Assembly: GCA_007119455.1 (NCBI GenBank)
Contig: SKPR01000260.1
Span: 1-19,704, forward strand
DNA length: 19,704 bases
Reading direction: 5' to 3'
Source: Candidatus Brevefilum sp.
GTDB taxonomy: Bacteria; Chloroflexota; Anaerolineae; Anaerolineales; Anaerolineaceae
Part shown: in pieces, positions 7,702 to 15,243 of the stretch
Layout: each line of letters opens with the position of its first letter
How positions within the stretch are numbered: position 1 is the first letter of the stretch
Position numbers and translations under genes: made by a program
The notes under the pieces: model-generated
Told to the model about the DNA's origin: nothing
What the model saw: only the letters and a program-made list of their open reading frames with translations
Database searches by the model: none

Positions 7702-8700
7702 ATGTTAGAAAGAGTTGCTTTATATTTACAGGATGCTCACGATTTACGTGACGGTTTAGATTATGTGCAATATGCCGAAGAACGTGGCTTCGAGGCTGTC
7801 TGGCAGGCCGAAAGCCGCCTTGTGCGTGATGCCATTGTCCCAATGGCCGCTTATGCTGCAGTGACCGAAGAGATCCAGGTTGGATCTGGTGTGATTAATA
7901 ACTGGACCCGCAACATCGGTTTGCTGGCTTCCACATTCCTGACACTGGATGACCTTGCACCTGACCGGATTATCTGCGGCATCGGTGCCTGGTGGGATCC
8001 ATTGGCCAAGAATGTGGGCATTGATCGTAAAAGCCCCCTGACCGCCATGGAGGAGACAATCGTTGTTCTGAGGCGTTTGCTGAATCTGGAACGGGTATCG
8101 TTTGAAGGCGAATATGTTCAGGTAAATGATATTGAATTGGATGTTGTCCATGGACGGCGGGAGCCCCGAAATGTCCCGATTTATATTGGCGCAACCGGTC
8201 CGAAAATGATGCAACTCACAGGTCGAATTGCGGATGGTGTTGTATTGAATTATTGTGTGCCACCGGAATACAATGAAAGTGCCATTGATCAGCTCAAGAA
8301 GGGCCTGAAAGAATCCGGACGGACTCTGGATGATCTGGATCGGCCGCAACTGGTGGTTTGTTCAGTCGACGATGATGGTGACGCAGCCATTGAAACCAGC
8401 CGTGAACTGCTCACGCAATATCTGGCGCAGCAACCCCATATCGCCAAGGCATCCGGTGTCTCGATGGATATTGTTGAAGAAATTCAATCCATCCTCGGCT
8501 GGCCAGCCACCCATGAGCAGATTCAGCAGGCCAAGCATCTGGTTCCAGATGATCTGGTTCACCGGATCACAGCCAGCGGCACCCCTGAGGAAGCCCGGAA
8601 AAAGGTTCAGGAATACATCAATAATGGTGCAACCTGCCCGATCCTCTATCCGGTTGGTGGCAATGTGAAAGTCTTGATCGATACTTTTGCGACGAAATAA
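7702..8700 (+). CDS. LLM-class F420-dependent oxidoreductase
   Basis: Luciferase-like TIM-barrel oxidoreductase of the Mer/F420-dependent branch (332 aa), expected to use F420H2 or FMN. Supporting segments are an N-terminal barrel strand and helix (YVQYAEERGFEAVWQAESR, about 21-39), a bacterial-luciferase-like core and the characteristic IYIGATGPKMMQLTGRIADG (about 161-180), followed by a C-terminal PEEARKKVQEYINNGAT helix-turn. An AAAGGA site precedes the ATG. Directly downstream of cofC and upstream of the thioesterase and molybdenum hydroxylase genes, it is the only obvious consumer of F420 in the window besides NpdG. FMN- and F420-dependent LLM proteins cannot be separated with certainty by eye; the neighbouring F420 genes favour F420. 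Substrate unknown. Confidence 0.88.
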   Translation: MLERVALYLQDAHDLRDGLDYVQYAEERGFEAVWQAESRLVRDAIVPMAAYAAVTEEIQVGSGVINNWTRNIGLLASTFLTLDDLAPDRIICGIGAWWDPLAKNVGIDRKSPLTAMEETIVVLRRLLNLERVSFEGEYVQVNDIELDVVHGRREPRNVPIYIGATGPKMMQLTGRIADGVVLNYCVPPEYNESAIDQLKKGLKESGRTLDDLDRPQLVVCSVDDDGDAAIETSRELLTQYLAQQPHIAKASGVSMDIVEEIQSILGWPATHEQIQQAKHLVPDDLVHRITASGTPEEARKKVQEYINNGATCPILYPVGGNVKVLIDTFATK

Positions 8701-8701
8701 G

Positions 8702-9175
8702 ATGTTAGAGAAGCAGCCCGGGTCGAAAACCTGTTTTGTTTGTGGTAGAGACAACCCCGCTGGATTGAAGCTGGACTTTTTTACAATCGGACCAGGTCAA
8801 ACTCGGGCTGATTTGAACATTCCCAACCATTATGAAGGCTATCCCGGCGTTGTTCATGGCGGGATCATCGCAGCCATTCTTGATGAATGTGGAGGGCGAG
8901 CGCAAATGACCGAACCAGGCAGGTTTATGGTGACAGCCCAGCTTGATGTGCGTTACCGAAAACCTGTCCCTTCGGAGACGCTACTGGTTGTTTTTGGTAC
9001 AGCGGGTGAGCGTCGCGGCAGGGTGTCCCATGCTAAGAGTGAAATCCAGGATCTGGATGGCAGCGTTTTGGCAGAAGCTGACCTGGTTCTGGTTGATATC
9101 CCTGATTCGCAACTGGCTGATATGGACCCGGAAGAACTGGGCTGGCGTGTTTACACTGATGAGGAGGCAGCATGA
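8702..9175 (+). CDS. PaaI-like hotdog thioesterase
   Basis: 157-aa hotdog-fold protein of the PaaI/YigI type, which hydrolyses acyl-CoA thioesters. The N-terminal TCFVCGRDNPAGLKLDF (about 10-26) and the catalytic helix region GVVHGGIIAAILDECGG (about 49-65) are typical. A TTG start at 8687 is possible in frame but overlaps the LLM gene; ATG 8702 is the conventional start although its ribosome-binding site is weak. The stop overlaps the ATG of the next gene (ATGA), so it is coupled to the FAD subunit of molybdenum hydroxylase 1. A thioesterase in this position is unexpected for purine catabolism and may point to a CoA-bound intermediate or to a detoxifying role (inference). Confidence 0.87.
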   Translation: MLEKQPGSKTCFVCGRDNPAGLKLDFFTIGPGQTRADLNIPNHYEGYPGVVHGGIIAAILDECGGRAQMTEPGRFMVTAQLDVRYRKPVPSETLLVVFGTAGERRGRVSHAKSEIQDLDGSVLAEADLVLVDIPDSQLADMDPEELGWRVYTDEEAA

Positions 9176-9945
9176 TACAGGAATATTTTCGGCCTGCAAC
9201 GGTTGATGAAGCCGTGGCGCTATTGCAGGATGATGAGAAACTACGCAAACCAATGGGGGGCGGCACAAGCCTCAGTCGCTTAGGCCTGGGCCAGGTTGGT
9301 GTGGTAGATCTTCAGGATACCGGTCTGGATCAGATCGAAAATCGCGGGCAGCGGATCATGGCTGGAGCGATGGTTCGGCTTGAGACGTTAATGACTCATC
9401 CAAGGGTTCATCCTGAAATACAAAGGGCCATTCGCATCGATGTTAGTGAAAACATCCGTAATATGGCTTCATTGGGAGGTTGGCTGGCCAGCAGTGATGG
9501 CCGTTCTATTTTCACGACAGTATTGTTGGCCCTTGACACGACCTTAACCTGGGCTCCAGGAGATGAACGGGTGAGGATGGGCAACTGGTTGCCACTGAGA
9601 GGTCAAGAATCCCCGGGTTTGTTCATCACCGAGGCTGAGTGGTGGATGCGGCCTCACCTGGCATTTGAGTATGTGGCGCGTTCACCCAAAGACCGTCCAA
9701 TTTTGATTGTTGCGGTGGCCCAATGGGGTTCAGGCCGAACCCGGGTAGCCCTGGGAGGCACAGGCGAAACATCGATCATAGCTATGGATGGACCGGACGC
9801 CAGTGGTATTGATGTGGCCTGTCGTGATGCTTATCACGATGCTGAAGATCCCTGGGCGAAAGCTCTGTACCGGCGAGAGGTCGCTCCTAAACTGGCTCTG
9901 AGATGCCTGGACCGTATCGATGCGATTATTGAAAGCGAGGCCTGA
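9172..9945 (+). CDS. Molybdenum hydroxylase 1, FAD-binding subunit (YgfM-like)
   Basis: Medium (FAD) subunit of an XDH/CODH-family molybdenum hydroxylase, 257 aa, matching the short YgfM type rather than the usual 280-295 aa CoxM. The first FAD loop reads MGGGTSL (28-34), and the core ends with VLLALDTTLTW. The second FAD loop is atypical: NMASLGGWLASSDG where most family members have TIGGN-like residues. Electrons from the Mo site would pass via two [2Fe-2S] clusters to this FAD. It overlaps the thioesterase gene by 4 bases and is followed after one base by the fused Fe-S/Mo subunit. The divergent second loop may mean altered FAD binding or a different electron acceptor. Confidence 0.88.
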   Translation: MIQEYFRPATVDEAVALLQDDEKLRKPMGGGTSLSRLGLGQVGVVDLQDTGLDQIENRGQRIMAGAMVRLETLMTHPRVHPEIQRAIRIDVSENIRNMASLGGWLASSDGRSIFTTVLLALDTTLTWAPGDERVRMGNWLPLRGQESPGLFITEAEWWMRPHLAFEYVARSPKDRPILIVAVAQWGSGRTRVALGGTGETSIIAMDGPDASGIDVACRDAYHDAEDPWAKALYRREVAPKLALRCLDRIDAIIESEA

Positions 9946-9946
9946 G

Positions 9947-12900
9947 ATGGAAATTACCCTGAACATCAATCATGAGGATTATCCCCTGAATGTGCCACCA
10001 AATGAACGATTAATGGACACCCTCAGACGATTGGGATTCTTCAGCGTCAAAAGCGGCGGTTGTGAAAAAGGAGAATGTGGTGCCTGTGCCATTCTGTTTG
10101 ATGGTCGGCCTGTGAATAGCTGCACGATGCTGACCGCCCAGGCTGAGGGGCATCAGATAGAAACTGTGGAGGTGGTCGGCGAACACCCAGAGCAGGGTTG
10201 GAAGAAAACAGAGGGTTTGCACACCATCCAGAAGGCTTTCGTCGATACTGGCGCTATCCAATGCGGTTACTGTACTCCGGCCATGGTTCTGGTCTCCAAA
10301 GCACTTTTGGAAAAAAAGCCTTCACCAACTGAAACCGAGATCAGAGAAGCCTTATCCGGTGTCCTGTGCCGATGTACCGGTTACCTCAAACCTGTCCAGG
10401 CGGTCTTGCGTGCTGCGGCTATTCTGCGTGGTGAGCAGGTTCCTCCGGTTGATGAGCCCATTGATATCAGCGAAGCTCTGGATTTTCATAAGGATTCTGG
10501 TGGCGGTGAGCCCTTGCCATCCGGGGCCGGTCCGTTGACTGAAACGAGGGTGTTTCCAAAGCTGAAGGTTGTTGAAGCACATTCACCCATGAAGACCGTT
10601 GGCCATGCCGAACCCAAGGTGGATGCTGTCAAGCTGGTTCAGGGTAAACCGGCTTTCACGGCTGACTTTGACAAACGAGATATGCTGGTGGCAAAGGTTT
10701 TACGCAGCCCGCATGCCCATGCCAGGATCAAACATATCGATACCTCAGAAGCTAAAGCTTTACCCGGTGTGGCAGCAGTCCTCACCTATCAGGATGTACC
10801 GAGGGTTATTTACTCAACCGCTGGTCAGTCCCATCCCATCCCGGGACCATTGGACACATTTTCACTGGATAGAAAGGTCCGTTTTGTGGGTGACCGAGTT
10901 GCCCTGGTAGCGGCTGAAACAGCAGAAATTGCCGAAGCTGCACTTCAATTGATCAAGGTTGATTACGAGGTATTACCGATTTTGCTTAACCCTCAAAAGG
11001 CGATGGAAGAAAGTGCCCCCATTCTCCACGATGAACCGGAATATGTCAATTTTGCTGATTCCGACCCCACTAAGAACCTGGCAGCTGAAATCAAAGTTGA
11101 TATTGGTGATGTGGAAAAAGGTTTTGCAGAAGCAGATCATATCTTTGAAGAAACATATGAAGTTCCAAAAGTCCAGCAGGCGCATATTGAGCCACATGTG
11201 GTCATTACCTATTGGGATTCAGACGATCGCCTGGTGATCCGTACCAGCACCCAGGTACCTTTCCATGTCAGGCGTCAGATTGCTCCGGTTTTGGGACTTC
11301 CGATCAAGCGAATCCGGGTGATCAAACCCCGCATCGGCGGTGGATTTGGCGGGAAGCAAGAGGTTTTAATTGAAGATGTGGCCGCGCATCTGACGATTGC
11401 CACCGGGCGTCCTGTGATTTATGAAATGACACGCGAGGAGGAGTTTATCGGTGCTCGGACCCGTCACCCGATGCGCATCCGGCTGAAAACCGGTGTAAAA
11501 GATGATGGGACGATTACGGCCAACGAAATGTATTGCCTCAGCGATACTGGCGCTTATGGATGCCATGCCTTGACGGTTACCGGCAATACCGGACATAAAG
11601 CGATGGCTTTATATGTGGGTGACGGACCGTACCGGAAAGACCCCAATATCCGGTTTTATGCCGATGTGGTCTACACCAATACGGTTCCCTCCGGCGCTTA
11701 CCGGGGTTATGGGGTTCCGCAGGGTTTCTGGCCGGTTGAACGGCACATGGAAACAATTGCCCGTGAACTTGGGCTGGACCCTATCGCATTCAGACTCAAA
11801 AATGCCTTGCGGTCCGGGGAACTGCATCCCTTCAGCACAGCCTGGAGTGAGGGCCGGGAACCGAAGCCTGAGACGATTTACACCATTGGTCTGGAAGAGT
11901 GTGTTGAGCAGGGGCGCATGATGATTGGTTGGGACGAGAAATTTGGCAACGATCAATGGCATAGCGTTCCGGGAAAGAAACACCTGCGCAAGGGGATCGG
12001 TGTGGCTCTTGTGATGCAAGGGACCGCCATTCCTTACCTCGATATGGGTGGTGCCAGCATCAAGATGAATGATGATGGCTCCTTCAACCTTCTGGTTGGG
12101 GCAACCGACCTGGGAACCGGCTCTGATACCGTTTTAGGGCAAATGGCGGCAGAAACCCTGGGTGTACCGCTTGAGGATATCCTGGTCTATTCATCGGATA
12201 CCGACTTCACTCCCTTTGATAAAGGCGCATATGCGTCAAGCACAACTTACATTTCTGGCACCGCTGTGGTTAAAGCTGCTGAAAAGGTGGCTGAGCGCAT
12301 CCGGGCCAGAGCGGCGTTAATGTTTGGCGAGGACGGTATCGACGTAAATCCAGCTGAGATACTCCTGGAAGAACGGAAGGCTATAGCGCCAACGGGTGAA
12401 TCTTTTAATTTTGCGGAAATTGGCTTGCACGCCCTGCACCAAACGGATCAGGAACAGATCATGGGTGTCGCTTCGCACATGTCACCGGTGGCCCCACCAC
12501 CCTTTGCAGCACAATTCGCGGAGGTGACGGTGGATATCGATTCGGGAATGGTGACGGTGGATAAACTTGTGATGGCTGTTGATTCTGGGGTGATCATCAA
12601 CCCTGTAACTGCGTCAGGGCAAATCGAAGGTGGTATGTCACAATCCCTGGGATATGCTGTAAGTGAAGAAATGGTTTACGATGAAAAAGGCCGACCGCGC
12701 GAGAGGGATTTGGTGGATTACCACATCTTCCGTTCGGACGAAATGCCAGAACTGACCACCATTTTCGTGGAGACTTATGAACCCTCCCATCCCTTTGGTG
12801 CCAAAGCTGTAGCAGAGATCCCGATGGACGGGGTAGCCCCTGCTGTGGGTAATGCGATTCTGGATGCCTGTGGTGTTTCGCTTACAGAGATCCCGGCTTT

Positions 12901-12952
12901 ACCTGAGAGGGTCTGGCGAGGTTTGAAAAATATCAAATCAAAACCGGCTTGA
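9947..12952 (+). CDS. Molybdenum hydroxylase 1, fused [2Fe-2S] and Mo-binding subunit (XdhD-like)
   Basis: 1001-aa fusion of the small [2Fe-2S] subunit (about 1-160) and the large molybdopterin subunit (about 215-995) of the xanthine oxidase family, the architecture of E. coli XdhD. Cluster cysteines are complete: C39, C44, C47 and C59 (plant-type) and C106, C109, C141 and C143 (CGYCT, CRCTGY). Mo-domain motifs are GGGFGGKQE (464-472), GAYRGYG (583-589) and GAKAVAE (951-957), with E957 as the expected catalytic glutamate. A variable linker with GGGEPLPSGAG lies between the halves. An earlier in-frame ATG at 9920 exists, but AGCGAGG sits 6 bases before ATG 9947, which follows the upstream stop by one base. 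From memory, E. coli XdhD has lost these cysteines; here the electron path looks intact. Substrate is probably a purine or N-heterocycle (inference). Confidence 0.93.
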   Translation: MEITLNINHEDYPLNVPPNERLMDTLRRLGFFSVKSGGCEKGECGACAILFDGRPVNSCTMLTAQAEGHQIETVEVVGEHPEQGWKKTEGLHTIQKAFVDTGAIQCGYCTPAMVLVSKALLEKKPSPTETEIREALSGVLCRCTGYLKPVQAVLRAAAILRGEQVPPVDEPIDISEALDFHKDSGGGEPLPSGAGPLTETRVFPKLKVVEAHSPMKTVGHAEPKVDAVKLVQGKPAFTADFDKRDMLVAKVLRSPHAHARIKHIDTSEAKALPGVAAVLTYQDVPRVIYSTAGQSHPIPGPLDTFSLDRKVRFVGDRVALVAAETAEIAEAALQLIKVDYEVLPILLNPQKAMEESAPILHDEPEYVNFADSDPTKNLAAEIKVDIGDVEKGFAEADHIFEETYEVPKVQQAHIEPHVVITYWDSDDRLVIRTSTQVPFHVRRQIAPVLGLPIKRIRVIKPRIGGGFGGKQEVLIEDVAAHLTIATGRPVIYEMTREEEFIGARTRHPMRIRLKTGVKDDGTITANEMYCLSDTGAYGCHALTVTGNTGHKAMALYVGDGPYRKDPNIRFYADVVYTNTVPSGAYRGYGVPQGFWPVERHMETIARELGLDPIAFRLKNALRSGELHPFSTAWSEGREPKPETIYTIGLEECVEQGRMMIGWDEKFGNDQWHSVPGKKHLRKGIGVALVMQGTAIPYLDMGGASIKMNDDGSFNLLVGATDLGTGSDTVLGQMAAETLGVPLEDILVYSSDTDFTPFDKGAYASSTTYISGTAVVKAAEKVAERIRARAALMFGEDGIDVNPAEILLEERKAIAPTGESFNFAEIGLHALHQTDQEQIMGVASHMSPVAPPPFAAQFAEVTVDIDSGMVTVDKLVMAVDSGVIINPVTASGQIEGGMSQSLGYAVSEEMVYDEKGRPRERDLVDYHIFRSDEMPELTTIFVETYEPSHPFGAKAVAEIPMDGVAPAVGNAILDACGVSLTEIPALPERVWRGLKNIKSKPA

Positions 12953-13009
12953 ATGCTTTGATCCAGGCAATGGGCTGATTAAAAGATTTAGTGGTCGTAA
13001 GGAGCTGAC

Positions 13010-13798
13010 ATGGAAATCATCCAGTTACTCAACAAAGCCATAGCAGAAGGTGTGCCGGTTGTTCTATGCACGGTTGTCAACACCAAAGGGGCTGTCCCCA
13101 GGCATTCGGGTGCGAAGATGCTGGTCTATTCAGATGGCCGTTTTGAGGGAACAGTTGGGGGCGGTGAAGTTGAAAACCGGGTGCTGGATGAAGCCATGCA
13201 CTCATTTGAAGATGGTAAAACGAGGTTTCTATCCTACGACATGATTGATCCCGAGAAAGGGGATGCCGGGATCTGCGGCGGAATCGTGACCGTGTTTGTG
13301 GAACCCTTTCTCAGGTTGCCGACGGTGGTGGTCATTGGGGCAGGGCATGTTGGGAAACCCATTGTCCATCTGGCCAAGTGGCTCGGTTTCAGGGTGGTGG
13401 TCAGCGACGACCGTGAAGATCTCTGCAACCCGGAAGCAACCCCCGGTGCGGACCGCTATCTACCGGTCCTCATGAGCCAGATTCCAGAAGAGATGACGTT
13501 GGATTCTCGAACCTACCTGGTACTGGTTACCCGGGGTTCCGATGTGGACATTGAAGGTTTACCTGCGCTTTTAGAAACGGATGTGCCTTATATTGGTCTG
13601 ATTGGCTCCAAAAGGCGCTGGGCGCATACCCAGGAAAAACTACTGGAAAAGGGTATCACTGAAGAGGCATTGGAACGGATAAAATGCCCAATTGGCGTCT
13701 TTATCAACGCCGAAACCCCTAACGAAATCGCGGTCAGTATCCTGGCAGAAATTATTGACCATTATAATCAAATGAAGAAACATTTTCAGAGAGCTTAA
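13010..13798 (+). CDS. xdhC: XdhC/CoxI-family molybdenum hydroxylase maturation protein
   Basis: Accessory protein that binds the molybdenum cofactor, promotes its sulfuration and delivers it to XDH-type enzymes; not part of the final enzyme. 262 aa. The N-terminal XdhC_CoxI domain has VNTKGAVPRHSGAKMLV (23-39), GTVGGGEVE (48-56) and the conserved Cys in ICGGIVTVF (C89). The C-terminal Rossmann-like domain has VVIGAGHVGKPI (107-118) and a SDDRED segment, ending with IGLIGSKRRW. TAAGGAG lies 5 bases before the ATG. Sited between the genes of two molybdenum hydroxylases, it may serve both. The only gap above 50 bases inside the hydroxylase block (57 bases) lies just before it. Confidence 0.93.
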   Translation: MEIIQLLNKAIAEGVPVVLCTVVNTKGAVPRHSGAKMLVYSDGRFEGTVGGGEVENRVLDEAMHSFEDGKTRFLSYDMIDPEKGDAGICGGIVTVFVEPFLRLPTVVVIGAGHVGKPIVHLAKWLGFRVVVSDDREDLCNPEATPGADRYLPVLMSQIPEEMTLDSRTYLVLVTRGSDVDIEGLPALLETDVPYIGLIGSKRRWAHTQEKLLEKGITEEALERIKCPIGVFINAETPNEIAVSILAEIIDHYNQMKKHFQRA

Positions 13799-13816
13799 CA
13801 ATGGAGTAAATGACAT

Positions 13817-15232
13817 ATGTGGAAAAAATACATTTTAGCTGAATCGGTTGAGGAAGTTGTTGATGCACTCGATGGCGACAATAGCACTCGTATCATCGCT
13901 GGCGGCACTGATTTGATTCTTGAGATCGAACGCGGTGTACGTGAAGGCATTCATACCGTGATTGACATCACGCGAATACCCGGATTGGATGAAATTTACG
14001 AAGACGAAGATGGCGTGATTCACATGGGTCCATTGGTCACCCATAACCATGTGGTTGCCTCTCCCCTGATTCGAGAAAAAGCATTTGCACTATTACAGGC
14101 CTGCTGGGAAGTTGGGTCTCCTCAGATTCGAAACAGGGGCACTATTGCCGGGAATCTGGTGACCGCTTCGCCGGCCAATGATGCGATCAGCCCCCTGGTT
14201 GCCCTGGATGCCAGGCTCAAGCTCAAATCAGTACGGGGCGAGCGGGAAGTGGCATTGGTAGATTTTTATACCGGTGTTCGAAAGACCGTCATGGCCCCTG
14301 ACGAGATGATCACCGACATTTTCTTTAATGCACCAGCACAAAATCAACATTCTTTCTTTATTAAAACAGCCCTTCGGAAGGCCCAGGCAATTTCAGTTAT
14401 CAATATTTCCATCCTGCTCACCTTACGAGATAATTCAGTCCAGGATGCCAATATTACTCTGGGTGCTGCTGCACCAACCATCATCCATGCTGAAGAAGCA
14501 GAATCCTATCTGGTGGGTAAAGAACTGACCGATGATGTGATTGCGGAAACGGGTCGTTTGACAGCCAAAGCTGCCAGCCCAATATCGGATGTGCGTGGGT
14601 CAGCCGAATATCGGGATTATATGCTCGGCGTGATCACCAGACGGTCTCTGACTGCCATTCGGGATGGTGTGGATAAATCGACCATACCCAGCAACCCAAT
14701 TTTACTCATGGGCTCAGGTTTCAATGTCGAGCCAGCAAAGGTGCCCTGGAATGGTGATGAAATCCAGACCTGGATTAATGGGAAAGAATACCGCCTGACG
14801 ACCGGTTTTGATAAGACCTTACTTGATTTTATCCGTGAGGATGTTGGCCTGATCGGTACCAAAGAAGGCTGCGCAGAAGGTGAATGTGGCGCCTGTACAA
14901 TATTTTTGGATGGACGGGCGGTGATGAGCTGCCTGGTACCAGCACCGAGAGCACACGGCGCTGAAATTGTTACGATTGAAGGTTTGCAATCAGGTGATCA
15001 ATTGCATCCTGTTCAGGACGCATTTGTTCAATACGGCGCAATCCAGTGTGGTTTTTGTACACCTGGTTTTGTGATGTCAGCTGCAAAACTTCTGGAAGAA
15101 CGGCAGACCCCATCGCAAATGGAAATCCGCCAGGCGATTACGGGTAACCTTTGCCGCTGCACCGGATATTATAAGATTATTGAAGCGATTGATAATGCTG
15201 CCAAATCCACTCAGTCGATTGGCAAGAAATAA
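13817..15232 (+). CDS. Molybdenum hydroxylase 2, fused FAD-binding and [2Fe-2S] subunit
   Basis: 471-aa fusion of a CoxM-type FAD domain (about 1-290) followed by a CoxS-type [2Fe-2S] domain (about 312-465). FAD loops are canonical: IAGGTDL (27-33) and TIAGNL (109-114). The Fe-S domain keeps all eight cysteines: C352, C357, C360, C372, C411, C414, C446 and C448. The order FAD then [2Fe-2S] is the reverse of XDH and XdhA proteins, where Fe-S comes first. A GGAG lies 10 bases before the ATG. It is followed after 11 bases by the matching Mo subunit. Together they form a complete electron-transfer chain: Mo to two clusters to FAD. Confidence 0.93.
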   Translation: MWKKYILAESVEEVVDALDGDNSTRIIAGGTDLILEIERGVREGIHTVIDITRIPGLDEIYEDEDGVIHMGPLVTHNHVVASPLIREKAFALLQACWEVGSPQIRNRGTIAGNLVTASPANDAISPLVALDARLKLKSVRGEREVALVDFYTGVRKTVMAPDEMITDIFFNAPAQNQHSFFIKTALRKAQAISVINISILLTLRDNSVQDANITLGAAAPTIIHAEEAESYLVGKELTDDVIAETGRLTAKAASPISDVRGSAEYRDYMLGVITRRSLTAIRDGVDKSTIPSNPILLMGSGFNVEPAKVPWNGDEIQTWINGKEYRLTTGFDKTLLDFIREDVGLIGTKEGCAEGECGACTIFLDGRAVMSCLVPAPRAHGAEIVTIEGLQSGDQLHPVQDAFVQYGAIQCGFCTPGFVMSAAKLLEERQTPSQMEIRQAITGNLCRCTGYYKIIEAIDNAAKSTQSIGKK

Positions 15233-15243
15233 AAGGAGTGACC

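Noticed and set aside
7756..8349. 197-codon minus-strand frame inside the LLM oxidoreductase gene
   Set aside because: Antisense to a clear LLM gene and without family motifs; a shadow frame.
8687..8701. Upstream TTG start for the thioesterase
   Set aside because: It would overlap the LLM gene and adds a short basic tail (RRNK) not expected for the family; ATG 8702 is preferred.
9920..9946. Upstream ATG for the fused Fe-S/Mo subunit
   Set aside because: It lies inside the FAD-subunit gene, while AGCGAGG is ideally placed for ATG 9947, and the ferredoxin-like domain begins there.
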